Shown: piece after piece, positions 16,957 through 26,051 of the stretch | Layout: every line of letters starts with the position of its first letter | Position numbering within the stretch: the first letter of the stretch is position 1 | Origin: Actinomadura rupiterrae | GTDB lineage: Bacteria; Actinomycetota; Actinomycetes; Streptosporangiales; Streptosporangiaceae | Length of the DNA: 64,000 bases | Assembly (NCBI RefSeq): GCF_024172125.1 | Contig: NZ_JAMZEA010000018.1 | Location: 1 to 64,000, forward strand | Reading direction: 5' to 3' | Position numbers and translations under genes: made by a program | Notes under the pieces: model-generated | Told to the model about the DNA's origin: nothing | Database searches by the model: none | Seen by the model: only the letters and a program-made list of their open reading frames with translations

Positions 16957-17576
16957 GATGCGGCCGCCTCCGTCCGCGCCTCGGACCCGGCGGCCCGCGC
17001 GCGCAGCATCGCGGCCGGAGCCACGTCCTCGATCGGCAGGCCGCGCTTGGCCGCGATCTCCTCCGGACGCTTCAGCTGCTTCAGCCCGTCCACGGTGGCG
17101 TGGACGATGTTGATCGCGTTGTCGGTGCCCAGCGACTTGCTCAGCACGTCGTGGATGCCGGCGCACTCCAGCACCGCGCGCACCGGGCCACCCGCGATCA
17201 CACCGGTACCCGGCGAGGCCGGGCGCAGCAGGACGACGCCGGCGGCGGCCTCACCCTGGACGGTGTGCGGGATGGTGCCCTGGATCCGCGGCACCTTGAA
17301 GAAGTGCTTCTTGGCCTCCTCGACACCCTTGGCGATCGCCGCGGGCACCTCCTTGGCCTTGCCGTACCCGACGCCGACGGTGCCGTTGCCGTCACCGACG
17401 ATCACCAGGGCGGTGAAGCTGAAGCGACGTCCACCCTTGACGACCTTGGCGACACGGTTGATCGCCACGACCTTCTCGATGTACGACTGGCCCTTGTCGG
17501 CGCCACCGCGACGGTCATCGCGGCGGCCGTCGCGACGGTCGCCACCCTGACCGCCACCACGCCTCTGCGCTGCCAT
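16953..17576 (-). CDS. rpsE: 30S ribosomal protein S5 with Arg/Gly-rich N-terminus
   Basis: S5 lies at the mRNA entry site and affects decoding fidelity. The 207-residue protein has the double-stranded RNA-binding core (SYIEKVVAINRVAKVVKGGR, VGYGKAKEVPAAIAKGVEEA) and the C-terminal domain (GIHDVLSKSLGTDNAINIVH). The first 29 residues are Arg/Gly/Asp-rich with RRGGG and DRRDGRRDDRRGG. S3 in this window carries a matching tail. Spectinomycin-site residues around VAKVVKGG look wild-type. Confidence 0.97.
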   Translation of the reverse strand: MAAQRRGGGQGGDRRDGRRDDRRGGADKGQSYIEKVVAINRVAKVVKGGRRFSFTALVIVGDGNGTVGVGYGKAKEVPAAIAKGVEEAKKHFFKVPRIQGTIPHTVQGEAAAGVVLLRPASPGTGVIAGGPVRAVLECAGIHDVLSKSLGTDNAINIVHATVDGLKQLKRPEEIAAKRGLPIEDVAPAAMLRARAAGSEARTEAAAS

Positions 17577-17610
17577 CAGTGGTTCCTCTTCTCATTGGTC
17601 GTGAGAGCCA

Positions 17611-17997
17611 TCAGAGCTTCAGGCCCCCCTCGCGGGCGCCGTCCGCGACGGCGGCGACGCGACCGTGGTACTTGTTGCCACCGCGGTCGAAGACCACGGC
17701 GGTGACCCCGGCGGCCTGCGCGCGCTCGGCGAGCAGCTCGCCGACCCGGCGCGACTTGGCCGTCTTGTCGCCGTCGGAAGCGCGCAGGTCGGCCTCCATC
17801 GTCGACGCCCACGCCACGGTGTGGCCCTTGGAGTCGTCGATGACCTGGGCGAACATGTGCTGGTTGGAGCGCGTCACGACAAGGCGGGGACGCTCGGCGG
17901 AGCCGACGACCTTCTTGCGGACCCGCAGGTGCCGCCGCTTGCGGGCCAGCGCACGCTTCGACGTGGCCTTGCCGGCCAGGTGCTTCGTGCCTGCCAT
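17611..17997 (-). CDS. rplR: 50S ribosomal protein L18
   Basis: L18 brings 5S rRNA into the central protuberance. The 128-residue protein shows RALARKRRHLRVRKKVVGSA, ERPRLVVTRSNQHMFAQVID and FDRGGNKYHGRVAAVADGAR. It starts 2 bases after rplF ends, in the conserved spc order. Confidence 0.97.
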   Translation of the reverse strand: MAGTKHLAGKATSKRALARKRRHLRVRKKVVGSAERPRLVVTRSNQHMFAQVIDDSKGHTVAWASTMEADLRASDGDKTAKSRRVGELLAERAQAAGVTAVVFDRGGNKYHGRVAAVADGAREGGLKL

Positions 17998-17999
17998 GA

Positions 18000-18536
18000 C
18001 TACTTACCAGCCTTTCCGACCTTGCGGCGGATCTGCTCGCCCTCGTAACGCACGCCCTTGCCCTTGTACGGGTCGGGCTTGCGCAGCTTACGAATGTTGG
18101 CGGCGACCTCGCCGACCTTCTGCTTGTCGATACCCTCGACGACCAGCTGGGTCGGCTTCTCCACCGTGAAGGTGATGCCTTCCGGCGGCTCGACCGTGAT
18201 CGGGTGGCTGTAGCCGAGCGAGAACTCCAGGTTCTTGCCCTTGGCCACCACGCGGTAACCGACGCCCTGGATGACCAGGGTCTTCTTGTACCCCTCGGTG
18301 ACGCCGACCACCATGTTGTTGATCAGCGACCGGGTCAGGCCGTGCAGCGCGCGGACCGTGTTGACGTCGTTCGGCCGGGACACGGTCACCTGACCGTCCT
18401 CCAGCTGAACCTCGATCGGCTCGGCGACCGTCAGCGACAGGGCGCCCTTGGGGCCCTTCACCGCCACGTCCTGGCCGTCGATCTTCACCTCGACATTGCC
18501 GGGAACGGCGATGGGGAGACGTCCAATGCGAGACAT
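18000..18536 (-). CDS. rplF: 50S ribosomal protein L6
   Basis: L6 stabilises the sarcin-ricin region near the factor-binding site. The 178-residue protein starts MSRIGRLPIAVPGNVEVKID and includes GVTEGYKKTLVIQGVGYRV and the C-terminal PDPYKGKGVRYEGEQIRRKV, all family hallmarks. Confidence 0.98.
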   Translation of the reverse strand: MSRIGRLPIAVPGNVEVKIDGQDVAVKGPKGALSLTVAEPIEVQLEDGQVTVSRPNDVNTVRALHGLTRSLINNMVVGVTEGYKKTLVIQGVGYRVVAKGKNLEFSLGYSHPITVEPPEGITFTVEKPTQLVVEGIDKQKVGEVAANIRKLRKPDPYKGKGVRYEGEQIRRKVGKAGK

Positions 18537-18553
18537 TTTTCGAATCCTCCCCT

Positions 18554-18952
18554 CTACCAGACGTAGGCGAGGACTTCGCCGCCCACGCCGCGCTTGCCGG
18601 CCTGCCGGTCCGTCATCAGGCCGGAGGACGTCGAGATGATCGCGACGCCCAGTCCGCCGAGGACCTTGGGCAGGTTGTCCTTCTTCGCGTACACCCGGAG
18701 ACCGGGCTTGGAAACGCGCTTGATGCCGGCGATCGAACGCTCGCGGGTGGGGCCGAACTTCAGCTCGACCAGGAGCTTCTTGCCCACCTCGGCGTCCTCG
18801 ACGCTCCAGCCCGAGATGTAGCCCTCCTGCTGGAGGATCTCGGCGATGTGCGCCTTGATCTTGGAGTACGGCATCGACACCGAGTCGTGGTACGCCGAGT
18901 TAGCGTTCCGCAGACGCGTCAGCATGTCTGCGATCGGGTCGGTCATCGTCAT
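18554..18952 (-). CDS. rpsH: 30S ribosomal protein S8
   Basis: S8 binds helix 21 of 16S rRNA and, in E. coli, represses the spc operon. The 132-residue protein begins MTMTDPIADMLTRLRNANSA and has YAKKDNLPKVLGGLGVAIIS and GLMTDRQAGKRGVGGEVLAYVW. It lies between rpsN and rplF. Confidence 0.98.
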   Translation of the reverse strand: MTMTDPIADMLTRLRNANSAYHDSVSMPYSKIKAHIAEILQQEGYISGWSVEDAEVGKKLLVELKFGPTRERSIAGIKRVSKPGLRVYAKKDNLPKVLGGLGVAIISTSSGLMTDRQAGKRGVGGEVLAYVW

Positions 18953-19079
18953 GGCCTACTGGCCCTCCCTCGCCACGGTTTCCATCCGCCCGCCCGCCCG
19001 GCGGACGGAACGGATGGACCTTTGGCGCGGTCATGGGCACCTTCACCAGGTGCCCGGTGGTTATTACAGGCCGGGCTGG

Positions 19080-19265
19080 TTACCAGCTCGACTTCGTGAT
19101 GCCCGGCAACTCGCCCCGGTGCGCCATCTCGCGGAAGCAGACGCGGCACAGGCCGAACTTGCGGTACACGGAGCGCGGACGGCCGCAGCGCGAGCAACGA
19201 GTGTACGCGCGCACGCCGAACTTGGGCTTCCGGGCCGCCTTGGCGATCAGGCTCTTCTTGGCCAT
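19080..19265 (-). CDS. rpsN: 30S ribosomal protein S14, zinc-type
   Basis: The 61-residue short S14 has two CxxC pairs, CSRCGRPRSVYRKFGLCRVC, which bind zinc. This is the type-Z form. No zinc-free paralogue lies in this window. The gene stands between rplE and rpsH. Confidence 0.97.
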   Translation of the reverse strand: MAKKSLIAKAARKPKFGVRAYTRCSRCGRPRSVYRKFGLCRVCFREMAHRGELPGITKSSW

Positions 19266-19270
19266 TCGGC

Positions 19271-19846
19271 TCAGTTCTCCTTGAACGGGAAGCCCAGGAG
19301 CTTCAGCAGCGCCCGGCCCTCATCGTCGGTCTTGGCGGTGGTCACCACGGTGATGTCCATGCCCCGGACGCGGTCGATCTTGTCCGGGTCGACCTCGTGG
19401 AACATGACCTGCTCGGTCAGACCGAAGGTGTAGTTCCCGTTGCCGTCGAACTGCTTCGGCGACAGGCCGCGGAAGTCACGGATGCGGGGCAGCGCGGTGG
19501 CCAGCAGCCGGTCCAGGAACTCCCACATGCGGTCGCCGCGCAGCGTGACGTGCGCGCCGATCGGCATGCCCTCGCGCAGCTTGAACTGCGCGATGGACTT
19601 CTTGGCCCGGTTCACGGCCGGCTTCTGGCCGGTGATCGCGGTCAGGTCGCGGACGGCGCCCTCGATCAGCTTCGCGTCCTTGGCGGCGTCGCCGACGCCC
19701 ATGTTCACGACGATCTTGGTGAGGCCCGGCACCAGCATGATGTTGCTGTAGCCGAACTGCTCCTGCATCGCCGCGACGATCTCCTCGCGGTAGCGGAGCT
19801 TGACGCGCGGCTGCGGGACGGGGCGCTCGGTAACGGTCTCGGTCAT
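19271..19846 (-). CDS. rplE: 50S ribosomal protein L5
   Basis: L5 binds 5S rRNA and contacts the P-site tRNA. The 191-residue product has QEQFGYSNIMLVPGLTKIVV, GQKPAVNRAKKSIAQFKLRE, MPIGAHVTLRGDRMWEFLDR and FRGLSPKQFDGNGNYTFGL. The first 15 residues are a short N-terminal extension common in actinobacteria. Confidence 0.98.
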   Translation of the reverse strand: MTETVTERPVPQPRVKLRYREEIVAAMQEQFGYSNIMLVPGLTKIVVNMGVGDAAKDAKLIEGAVRDLTAITGQKPAVNRAKKSIAQFKLREGMPIGAHVTLRGDRMWEFLDRLLATALPRIRDFRGLSPKQFDGNGNYTFGLTEQVMFHEVDPDKIDRVRGMDITVVTTAKTDDEGRALLKLLGFPFKEN

Positions 19847-19847
19847 C

Positions 19848-20159
19848 TCAGATCTCCTTGCCGCTACGGCGCGAGATCCGGACCTTGGTGCCGTCCTCGT
19901 TCACGCGGTAGCCCGCGCGGACGGGCTTGCCGTCCTCGGCGAGGGCCACGTTGCTGACGTGGAGGGGCGCCTCGACGGTCACGCGGCCGCTTTCCTTGCC
20001 GGCTCGCTGCGCGTCGGCCTTGATGTTCTTCGTGATGAGGTTGACGCCTTCGACGACGACGCGCTCCTCACGGGGCAGCACGCGGATGACCTTGCCGGTC
20101 GCACCCTTGTCCTTGCCCGCGATGACGACGACCTCGTCGCCCTTCCTGATCTTCATCAC
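19848..20159 (-). CDS. rplX: 50S ribosomal protein L24
   Basis: L24 starts 50S assembly and lies at the tunnel exit. The 103-residue protein carries a KOW motif, KIRKGDEVVVIAGKDKGATG, then KVIRVLPREERVVVEGVN. Its ATG overlaps the end of rplN by 4 bases, so the two are translationally coupled. Confidence 0.98.
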   Translation of the reverse strand: MMKIRKGDEVVVIAGKDKGATGKVIRVLPREERVVVEGVNLITKNIKADAQRAGKESGRVTVEAPLHVSNVALAEDGKPVRAGYRVNEDGTKVRISRRSGKEI

Positions 20160-20524
20160 AGCACCTCCGGCGCGAGCGAGATGATGCGCATGAACTTCTT
20201 CTCGCGCAGTTCGCGGCCCACCGGGCCGAAGATACGGGTGCCGCGGGGGTCCCCGCCGTCCTTGATCAGGACGGCCGCGTTCTCGTCGAAGCGGATGTAG
20301 GAGCCGTCCGGGCGCCGGCGCTCCTTGCGGGTGCGCACGACGACCGCCTTGACGACGTCACCCTTCTTCACGCCCGCGCCGGGAAGGGCGTCCTTCACCG
20401 TCGCGACAATGACGTCGCCGACTCCCGCGTAGCGCCGACCCGAGCCACCGAGAACGCGGATGCAAAGGATCTCCTTCGCACCCGTGTTGTCGGCGACCTT
20501 GAGTCGCGACTCCTGCTGGATCAC
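20156..20524 (-). CDS. rplN: 50S ribosomal protein L14
   Basis: L14 contacts 16S rRNA in an intersubunit bridge. The 122-residue protein starts MIQQESRLKVADNTGAKEIL and contains CIRVLGGSGRRYAGVGDVIV and the C-terminal RELREKKFMRIISLAPEVL. Its length is exactly that of the family. A 155-base spacer with a strong hairpin separates it from rpsQ. Confidence 0.98.
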   Translation of the reverse strand: MIQQESRLKVADNTGAKEILCIRVLGGSGRRYAGVGDVIVATVKDALPGAGVKKGDVVKAVVVRTRKERRRPDGSYIRFDENAAVLIKDGGDPRGTRIFGPVGRELREKKFMRIISLAPEVL

Positions 20525-20606
20525 GTCAACTCCTGTTCGTCACACCGGTTCTCCGGGGGCGTCGCCCGCGGAGCCTGGCGGAACCTTCACTGGTCTCCCC
20601 CCGAAC

Positions 20607-20630
20607 GCGGGCCCTCGGCTGAGGGCCCGC
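20607..20630 (-). promoter_or_regulatory. strong hairpin in the rpsQ-rplN spacer
   Basis: A perfect 10-bp stem (GCGGGCCCTC with its complement) and a 4-base loop sit in an otherwise compact operon. On the minus strand no U-tract follows, so it is more likely a processing or stability element than a terminator. Most neighbours here overlap or nearly touch. Confidence 0.5.
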
Positions 20631-20679
20631 CCACGGGGAGTCTGTCGGGAGGCGCCCCGGATGGGACGGAGCTCCCTGG

Positions 20680-20949
20680 TTACTTGGCCTTCTCGAGGAT
20701 CTCCACCACGCGCCAGCGCTTGGTCGCCGACAGCGGGCGGGTCTCCATCAGGCGGACGCGGTCGCCGATGCCACACTCGTTGGCCTCGTCGTGCGCCTTG
20801 TAGTTCTTGGTGCGGCGGATGACCTTGTGGTACTTCGCGTGCTTGACGCGGTCCTCGACGGACACGACGACGGTCTTGTCCATCTTGTCGGAGACCACCA
20901 GGCCCTCCAGCACCTTGCGGGTGCTGCGCGCTTCGGTCTGCTCTGCCAT
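20680..20949 (-). CDS. rpsQ: 30S ribosomal protein S17
   Basis: The 89-residue S17 has the OB-fold signature RKVLEGLVVSDKMDKTVVVS, HAKYHKVIRRTKNYKAHDE and GDRVRLMETRPLSATKRWR. The start at 20949 overlaps the rpmC stop by 1 base (TAATG). Confidence 0.98.
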   Translation of the reverse strand: MAEQTEARSTRKVLEGLVVSDKMDKTVVVSVEDRVKHAKYHKVIRRTKNYKAHDEANECGIGDRVRLMETRPLSATKRWRVVEILEKAK

Positions 20950-21191
20950 TACTTCTCGCCCTCCGCGGCGCCCTCGGCGACCGTGACGATGCCGAGCTCG
21001 CGCTCGCGCATGACGGTGTAGATGCGGGCGATCTCGCGCTTCACCGTGCGCAGCCGCCCGTGGCTCTCCAGCTGCCCGGTCGCCGCCTGGAAGCGGAGGT
21101 TGAACAGCTCCTCCTTGGCTTCCTTCAGCTTGGTGACCAGGACGTCCTCGGGCTCGGTCCGCAGCTCGTCGGCGGTAAGACCCTTGGCCAT
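20949..21191 (-). CDS. rpmC: 50S ribosomal protein L29
   Basis: L29 lies at the tunnel exit and helps dock signal recognition particle and trigger factor. The 80-residue protein is a helical hairpin with MAKGLTADELRTEPEDVLVT, LKEAKEELFNLRFQAATGQL and KREIARIYTVMRERELG. A short acidic tail follows. It overlaps rplP and rpsQ by single bases. Confidence 0.98.
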   Translation of the reverse strand: MAKGLTADELRTEPEDVLVTKLKEAKEELFNLRFQAATGQLESHGRLRTVKREIARIYTVMRERELGIVTVAEGAAEGEK

Positions 21192-21610
21192 CAGGACTCA
21201 CCCACCTCTCGCTTGACGATCTTGCACTTCATGGGCAGCTTGTGGATCGCGCGGGTGAGCGCCTCCCGAGCGATCTGCTCGTTCGGGTAGGAGATCTCGA
21301 ACATCACGCGGCCCGGCTTCACGTTGGCCACCCACCACTCGACCGAACCCTTGCCGGAGCCCATGCGGGTCTCGGCCGGCTTCTTGGTCAGCGGACGGTC
21401 CGGGAAGATGTTGATCCAGACCTTGCCGCCACGCTTGATGTGGCGGGTCATGGCGATACGCGCGGCCTCGATCTGCCGGTTGGTCACGTACGCGGCCTCG
21501 ACGGCCTGGATGCCGTACTCACCGAAGGTAACCTTCGTACCGCCCTTGGCCATTCCCCGGCGCTTCGGGTGGTGCTGCTTGCGGTGCTTGACCTTACGAG
21601 GGATCAGCAT
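21191..21610 (-). CDS. rplP: 50S ribosomal protein L16
   Basis: L16 positions the A- and P-site tRNAs. The 139-residue protein starts MLIPRKVKHRKQHHPKRRG and has GEYGIQAVEAAYVTNRQIEA, RHIKRGGKVWINIFPDRPLT and RMGSGKGSVEWWVANVKPGR. It lies 5 bases after rpsC. Confidence 0.98.
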   Translation of the reverse strand: MLIPRKVKHRKQHHPKRRGMAKGGTKVTFGEYGIQAVEAAYVTNRQIEAARIAMTRHIKRGGKVWINIFPDRPLTKKPAETRMGSGKGSVEWWVANVKPGRVMFEISYPNEQIAREALTRAIHKLPMKCKIVKREVGES

Positions 21611-21615
21611 CGGGT

Positions 21616-22466
<851 letters not shown>

Positions 22467-22467
<1 letters not shown>

Positions 22468-22844
22468 TACCGGGCCCTCCTCGTCTTCTTACCGCCGGCC
22501 GCAGCGACCTCGTCCTGCGGGGCGACGACCACCGTGATGTGGCTCGTGCGCTTGTTGATGCGGTAAGCCCGACCCTGGGCGCGGGGGCGGAAACGCTTCA
22601 GCGTCGGCCCCTCGTCCACGTACGCGGCGGACACGACGAGCGTGTCGGTGTCGAGCTTGAAGTTGTGCTCGGCGTTGGCGATGGCACTCGCGAGCACCTT
22701 GCCCACGGGCTCACTCGCCGCCTGTGGGGCGAACCGCAGCACCTGCTGCGCCTCCGCGGCGGGCAGGCCGCGGATGAGGTCCACCACGCGCCGAGCCTTC
22801 ATGGGCGTGACACGGATGAACCGTGCCTGGGCCCTGGCTTCCAT
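22467..22844 (-). CDS. rplV: 50S ribosomal protein L22
   Basis: L22 lines the exit tunnel. The 125-residue product starts MEARAQARFIRVTPMKARRV and has VDLIRGLPAAEAQQVLRF and the tunnel loop KRFRPRAQGRAYRINKRTSH. The start at 22844 gives the family N-terminus; a longer frame upstream runs into rpsS and is rejected. It overlaps rpsC by 1 base. Confidence 0.97.
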
Positions 22845-22879
22845 CGCTGTTCCCTCTCTCCTACAGATTCCTGCCCGTG

Positions 22880-23161
22880 TCAGCCGCGACGGCTGCGACG
22901 GTCTTCCTTGACGTGGCTGCGGAACGTGCGCGTCGGCGCGAACTCGCCGAGCTTGTGCCCCACCATGGCGTCGGTGATGAACACCGGAACGTGCTTGCGG
23001 CCGTCGTGCACGGCGATCGTGTGACCGATCATGTCCGGCACGATCATGGAGCGCCGCGACCACGTCTTGATGACGTTCTTCGTCCCCTTCTCGTTCTGGG
23101 CGTCCACCTTCTTGATCAGGTGGTCGTCCACGAAGGGGCCCTTCTTAAGGCTACGTGGCAT
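22880..23161 (-). CDS. rpsS: 30S ribosomal protein S19
   Basis: S19 binds the 30S head with S13. The 93-residue protein starts MPRSLKKGPFVDDHLIKKVD, then SRRSMIVPDMIGHTIAVHDG and KLGEFAPTRTFRSHVKEDRR, all family signatures. Confidence 0.98.
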   Translation of the reverse strand: MPRSLKKGPFVDDHLIKKVDAQNEKGTKNVIKTWSRRSMIVPDMIGHTIAVHDGRKHVPVFITDAMVGHKLGEFAPTRTFRSHVKEDRRSRRG

Positions 23162-23173
23162 TGCGAGCGACTC

Positions 23174-24007
23174 CTACCGCTTCTTCTTGCTGCGACGACG
23201 GACGATGAGACGGTCGCTGGACTTGTTCGCCTTGCGCGTCCGGCCTTCCTTCTTACCGTTCGGGTTGACCGGGTGGCGGCCGCCGGAGGTCTTGCCCTCA
23301 CCACCACCGTGCGGGTGGTCGATCGGGTTCATGGCCACACCGCGGACGGTCGGGCGCTTGCCCTTCCAGCGCATGCGGCCGGCCTTGCCCCAGTTGATGT
23401 TGGACTGCTCGGCGTTGCCGACCTCGCCCACCGTGGCGCGGCAGCGGACGTCCACCATGCGCATTTCGCCGGACGGCATACGCAGCGTGGCGTACTTGCC
23501 CTCCTTGGCGAGCAGCTGGACGCCGGCGCCCGCGGACCGGGCGATCTTCGCACCGCCGCCGGGCCGCAGCTCGATGGCGTGGATGACCGTACCGGTCGGG
23601 ATGTTGCGGAGCGGCAGGCAGTTGCCCGGCTTGATGTCCGACCCGGGGCCGTTCTCGACCCGGTCGCCCTGCTTGAGCCCCTGCGGCGCGAGGATGTACC
23701 GCTTCTCACCGTCGGCGTAGTGCAGCAGCGCGATGCGAGCGGTGCGGTTCGGGTCGTACTCGATGTGAGCGACCTTCGCCGGAACGCCGTCCTTGTCGTG
23801 CCGGCGGAAGTCGATCAGCCGGTACGCGCGCTTGTGCCCACCGCCCTGGTGGCGCGTGGTGATGCGGCCGTGGTTGTTGCGGCCGCCCTTCTTGGGGAGA
23901 GGACGCAGCAGCGACTTCTCCGGCTCGGTGCGCGTGATCTCGACGAAGTCGGCCACGCTGGAGCCGCGACGACCCGGGGTCGTCGGCTTGTATTTACGGA
24001 TGCCCAT
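23174..24007 (-). CDS. rplB: 50S ribosomal protein L2
   Basis: L2 is essential for subunit joining and sits near the peptidyl-transferase centre. The 277-residue protein shows MGIRKYKPTTPGRRGSSVAD, KKGGRNNHGRITTRHQGGGH and the conserved His loop GVAMNPIDHPHGGGEGKTSG. Length is normal. Confidence 0.98.
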   Translation of the reverse strand: MGIRKYKPTTPGRRGSSVADFVEITRTEPEKSLLRPLPKKGGRNNHGRITTRHQGGGHKRAYRLIDFRRHDKDGVPAKVAHIEYDPNRTARIALLHYADGEKRYILAPQGLKQGDRVENGPGSDIKPGNCLPLRNIPTGTVIHAIELRPGGGAKIARSAGAGVQLLAKEGKYATLRMPSGEMRMVDVRCRATVGEVGNAEQSNINWGKAGRMRWKGKRPTVRGVAMNPIDHPHGGGEGKTSGGRHPVNPNGKKEGRTRKANKSSDRLIVRRRSKKKR

Positions 24008-24053
24008 CTTTTTCGTGCAATCCCTTAGTTCACGCTTCGGGGCTCGGACCTCG

Positions 24054-24359
24054 TCAGGAGGTCTGTCCGCCGAAGATGTCGATCGGCTGCTCGCCCTCGG
24101 CCAGGCTCACGATCGCGCGCTTGGTGCCCTTGCGCTGACCGAAGCCGTAACGGGTCCGCTTGCGCTTGCCCGGACGGTTGATCGTGTTGACGCCGGCCAC
24201 CTTGCGATCGAAGATCGCCTCGACGGCCTGCTTGATCTGCGTCTTGTTGGCGTCGGGCCGGACGATGAAGGTGTACTTGCCCTCGTCCAGCAGCCCGTAG
24301 CTCTTCTCCGAGACGACCGGCGCGATGATGATGTCGCGGGGGTCAGAGATCTTGTTCAT
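24054..24359 (-). CDS. rplW: 50S ribosomal protein L23
   Basis: L23 is the trigger factor and SRP docking site at the tunnel exit. The 101-residue product has DIIIAPVVSEKSYGLLDEGK, YTFIVRPDANKTQIKQAVEA and RPGKRKRTRYGFGQRKGTKR. Confidence 0.97.
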   Translation of the reverse strand: MNKISDPRDIIIAPVVSEKSYGLLDEGKYTFIVRPDANKTQIKQAVEAIFDRKVAGVNTINRPGKRKRTRYGFGQRKGTKRAIVSLAEGEQPIDIFGGQTS

Positions 24360-24370
24360 GTCTGCCCTCG

Positions 24371-24970
24371 TTACTTCTTCGCGCGCGCCACGAACGACTC
24401 GTACGCCTTCTGGGTGAAGACCACGTCGTCGTTCACGAGCACGTCGTAGGTGTTGAGCTGGTCGTCGACGATGACGTGCACGCTCGGCTCGTTGCGCAGC
24501 GACTTCCAGGTGAGCTCGTCCTCGCGGTCGAGCACCAGGAGCACGCGCTTGGCCTCGGTCACGCCGCGCAGGGCGGCGAGCGCCGTCTTCGTCTTCGGGG
24601 CGTCGCCCTCGATGAGGCTGTCGACGACGTGCACCCGGCCGTAGCGGGCGCGGTCGGACAGCGCACCGCGCAGGGCGGCGGCCTTCATCTTCTTGGGCGT
24701 CTTCTGCGAGTAGTCGCGCGGCTGCGGGCCGTGGACGGTGCCACCGCCGGCGAACTGCGGCGCACGGGTCGAACCCTGGCGCGCGCGGCCGGTGCCCTTC
24801 TGCCGGTACGGCTTCTTGCCACCGCCGGAGACCTCGCCCCGGGTCTTGGTGGCGTGCGTACCCTGCCGGGCCGCCGCGAGCTGGGCGACGACGACCTGGT
24901 GGATCAGCGGGACGCTGGTCTTGGCGTCGAAGATCTCACCGGGCAGGTCGATGTCGAGCTTTGAGGTCAC
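24371..24970 (-). CDS. rplD: 50S ribosomal protein L4
   Basis: L4 extends into the exit tunnel; in E. coli it also represses the S10 operon. The 199-residue protein starts at a GTG at 24970 that overlaps the rplC stop codon as GTGA. It shows TRGEVSGGGKKPYRQKGTGR, ARQGSTRAPQFAGGGTVHGP and the C-terminal NTYDVLVNDDVVFTQKAYE. A frame that reads on upstream belongs to a shadow of rplC and was cut. Confidence 0.97.
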   Translation of the reverse strand: MTSKLDIDLPGEIFDAKTSVPLIHQVVVAQLAAARQGTHATKTRGEVSGGGKKPYRQKGTGRARQGSTRAPQFAGGGTVHGPQPRDYSQKTPKKMKAAALRGALSDRARYGRVHVVDSLIEGDAPKTKTALAALRGVTEAKRVLLVLDREDELTWKSLRNEPSVHVIVDDQLNTYDVLVNDDVVFTQKAYESFVARAKK

Positions 24971-25617
24971 TTGCCCGTCCCCTTCACTGCGTCGCGGACC
25001 AGGACCACGCCGCCGTTCGGGCCGGGGACCGCACCCTTGATGAGGAGCAGGCCCTTCTCCGCGTCGATCGCGTGGACGGTCAGGTTCTGGACGGTGGTAC
25101 GGGCGTTGCCGTGCCGTCCCGCCATGCGGAGGCCCTTGAAGACGCGACCGGGGGTCGCGCAGCCGCCGATCGAACCCGGCGAGCGGTGCTTGCGCTGGGT
25201 GCCGTGCGAGGCGCCGAGGCCCTTGAACCCGTGGCGCTTCATGACACCCGCGGTGCCCTTGCCCTTGCTGGTGCCGGTCACGTCGATCTTCTGGCCGGCC
25301 TCGAAGACGCTGGCGGTGATCTCCTGGCCGAGTTCGTACTCGGCGGCGTCGTCCACGCGCAGCTCGACCAGGTAGCGGCGCGGCGTGACGCCGGCCTTCT
25401 CGAAGTGGCCCGTGCGCGGCTTGTTCACCTTGCGCGGGTCGATCTGGCCGAAGCCGATCTGAACGGCGGTGTAGCCGTCCTTCTCCTGGTTCTTGAGCTG
25501 GGTGACCACGCACGGCCCGGCCTGGACGACGGTCACCGGAACGATCCGGCCCTCATCGTCGAAGACCTGGGTCATGCCGAGCTTCTCGCCCAGGACGCCC
25601 TTCCTCTGCGTACTCAT
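24967..25617 (-). CDS. rplC: 50S ribosomal protein L3
   Basis: L3 reaches the peptidyl-transferase centre. The 216-residue protein starts MSTQRKGVLGEKLGMTQVFD and has GTSKGKGTAGVMKRHGFKGL, HGTQRKHRSPGSIGGCATPG and RVFKGLRMAGRHGNARTTVQ. It lies 14 bases after rpsJ. Confidence 0.98.
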   Translation of the reverse strand: MSTQRKGVLGEKLGMTQVFDDEGRIVPVTVVQAGPCVVTQLKNQEKDGYTAVQIGFGQIDPRKVNKPRTGHFEKAGVTPRRYLVELRVDDAAEYELGQEITASVFEAGQKIDVTGTSKGKGTAGVMKRHGFKGLGASHGTQRKHRSPGSIGGCATPGRVFKGLRMAGRHGNARTTVQNLTVHAIDAEKGLLLIKGAVPGPNGGVVLVRDAVKGTGK

Positions 25618-25631
25618 TGTCGGTGCGTCCC

Positions 25632-25940
25632 TCAGAGCTTGATCTCGATGTCAACGCCGGCCGGAAGGTCGAGCCGCATCAGCGAGTCGACCGTCTTGGG
25701 CGTCGGGTCGATGATGTCGATCAACCGCTTGTGCGTGCGCATCTCGAAGTGCTCGCGGCTGTCCTTGTACTTGTGCGGCGAGCGGATGACGCAGTACACG
25801 TTCTTCTCGGTCGGCAGCGGCACCGGGCCCGCGACCTTGGCGCCCGTCCGCGTCACCGTCTCAACGATCTTCTTCGCGGAGGTGTCGATGACCTCGTGGT
25901 CGTAGGCCTTGAGCCGGATGCGGATCTTCTGTCCCGCCAT
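25632..25940 (-). CDS. rpsJ: 30S ribosomal protein S10
   Basis: S10 (NusE) works in the ribosome and in NusB-linked antitermination. The 102-residue protein starts MAGQKIRIRLKAYDHEVID and has PLPTEKNVYCVIRSPHKYKD and SREHFEMRTHKRLIDIIDP. The start at 25940 gives the exact family length; an upstream in-frame ATG at 26009 adds a non-conserved stretch and is rejected. It heads the S10 operon. Confidence 0.98.
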   Translation of the reverse strand: MAGQKIRIRLKAYDHEVIDTSAKKIVETVTRTGAKVAGPVPLPTEKNVYCVIRSPHKYKDSREHFEMRTHKRLIDIIDPTPKTVDSLMRLDLPAGVDIEIKL

Positions 25941-25995
25941 GGTGGCCTCGGTGTCCTTTGCTGGTAGTGCCGCTGTTGCTTCTTCGGTCGTGGAA

Positions 25996-26038
25996 CGGCG
26001 GGCCGACATGGCGTTCCAGGCCAGTGGTCGGCCCGCCG
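25996..26038 (-). terminator. candidate terminator between tuf and rpsJ
   Basis: A 12-bp perfect stem (25996-26007 with 26027-26038) closes a 19-base loop that contains its own 4-bp stem. It stands between tuf and the S10 operon. The trailing sequence on the minus strand (GTTCC) is only slightly U-rich, so partial read-through is likely. Confidence 0.5.
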
Positions 26039-26051
26039 GACTACGAGAGTG

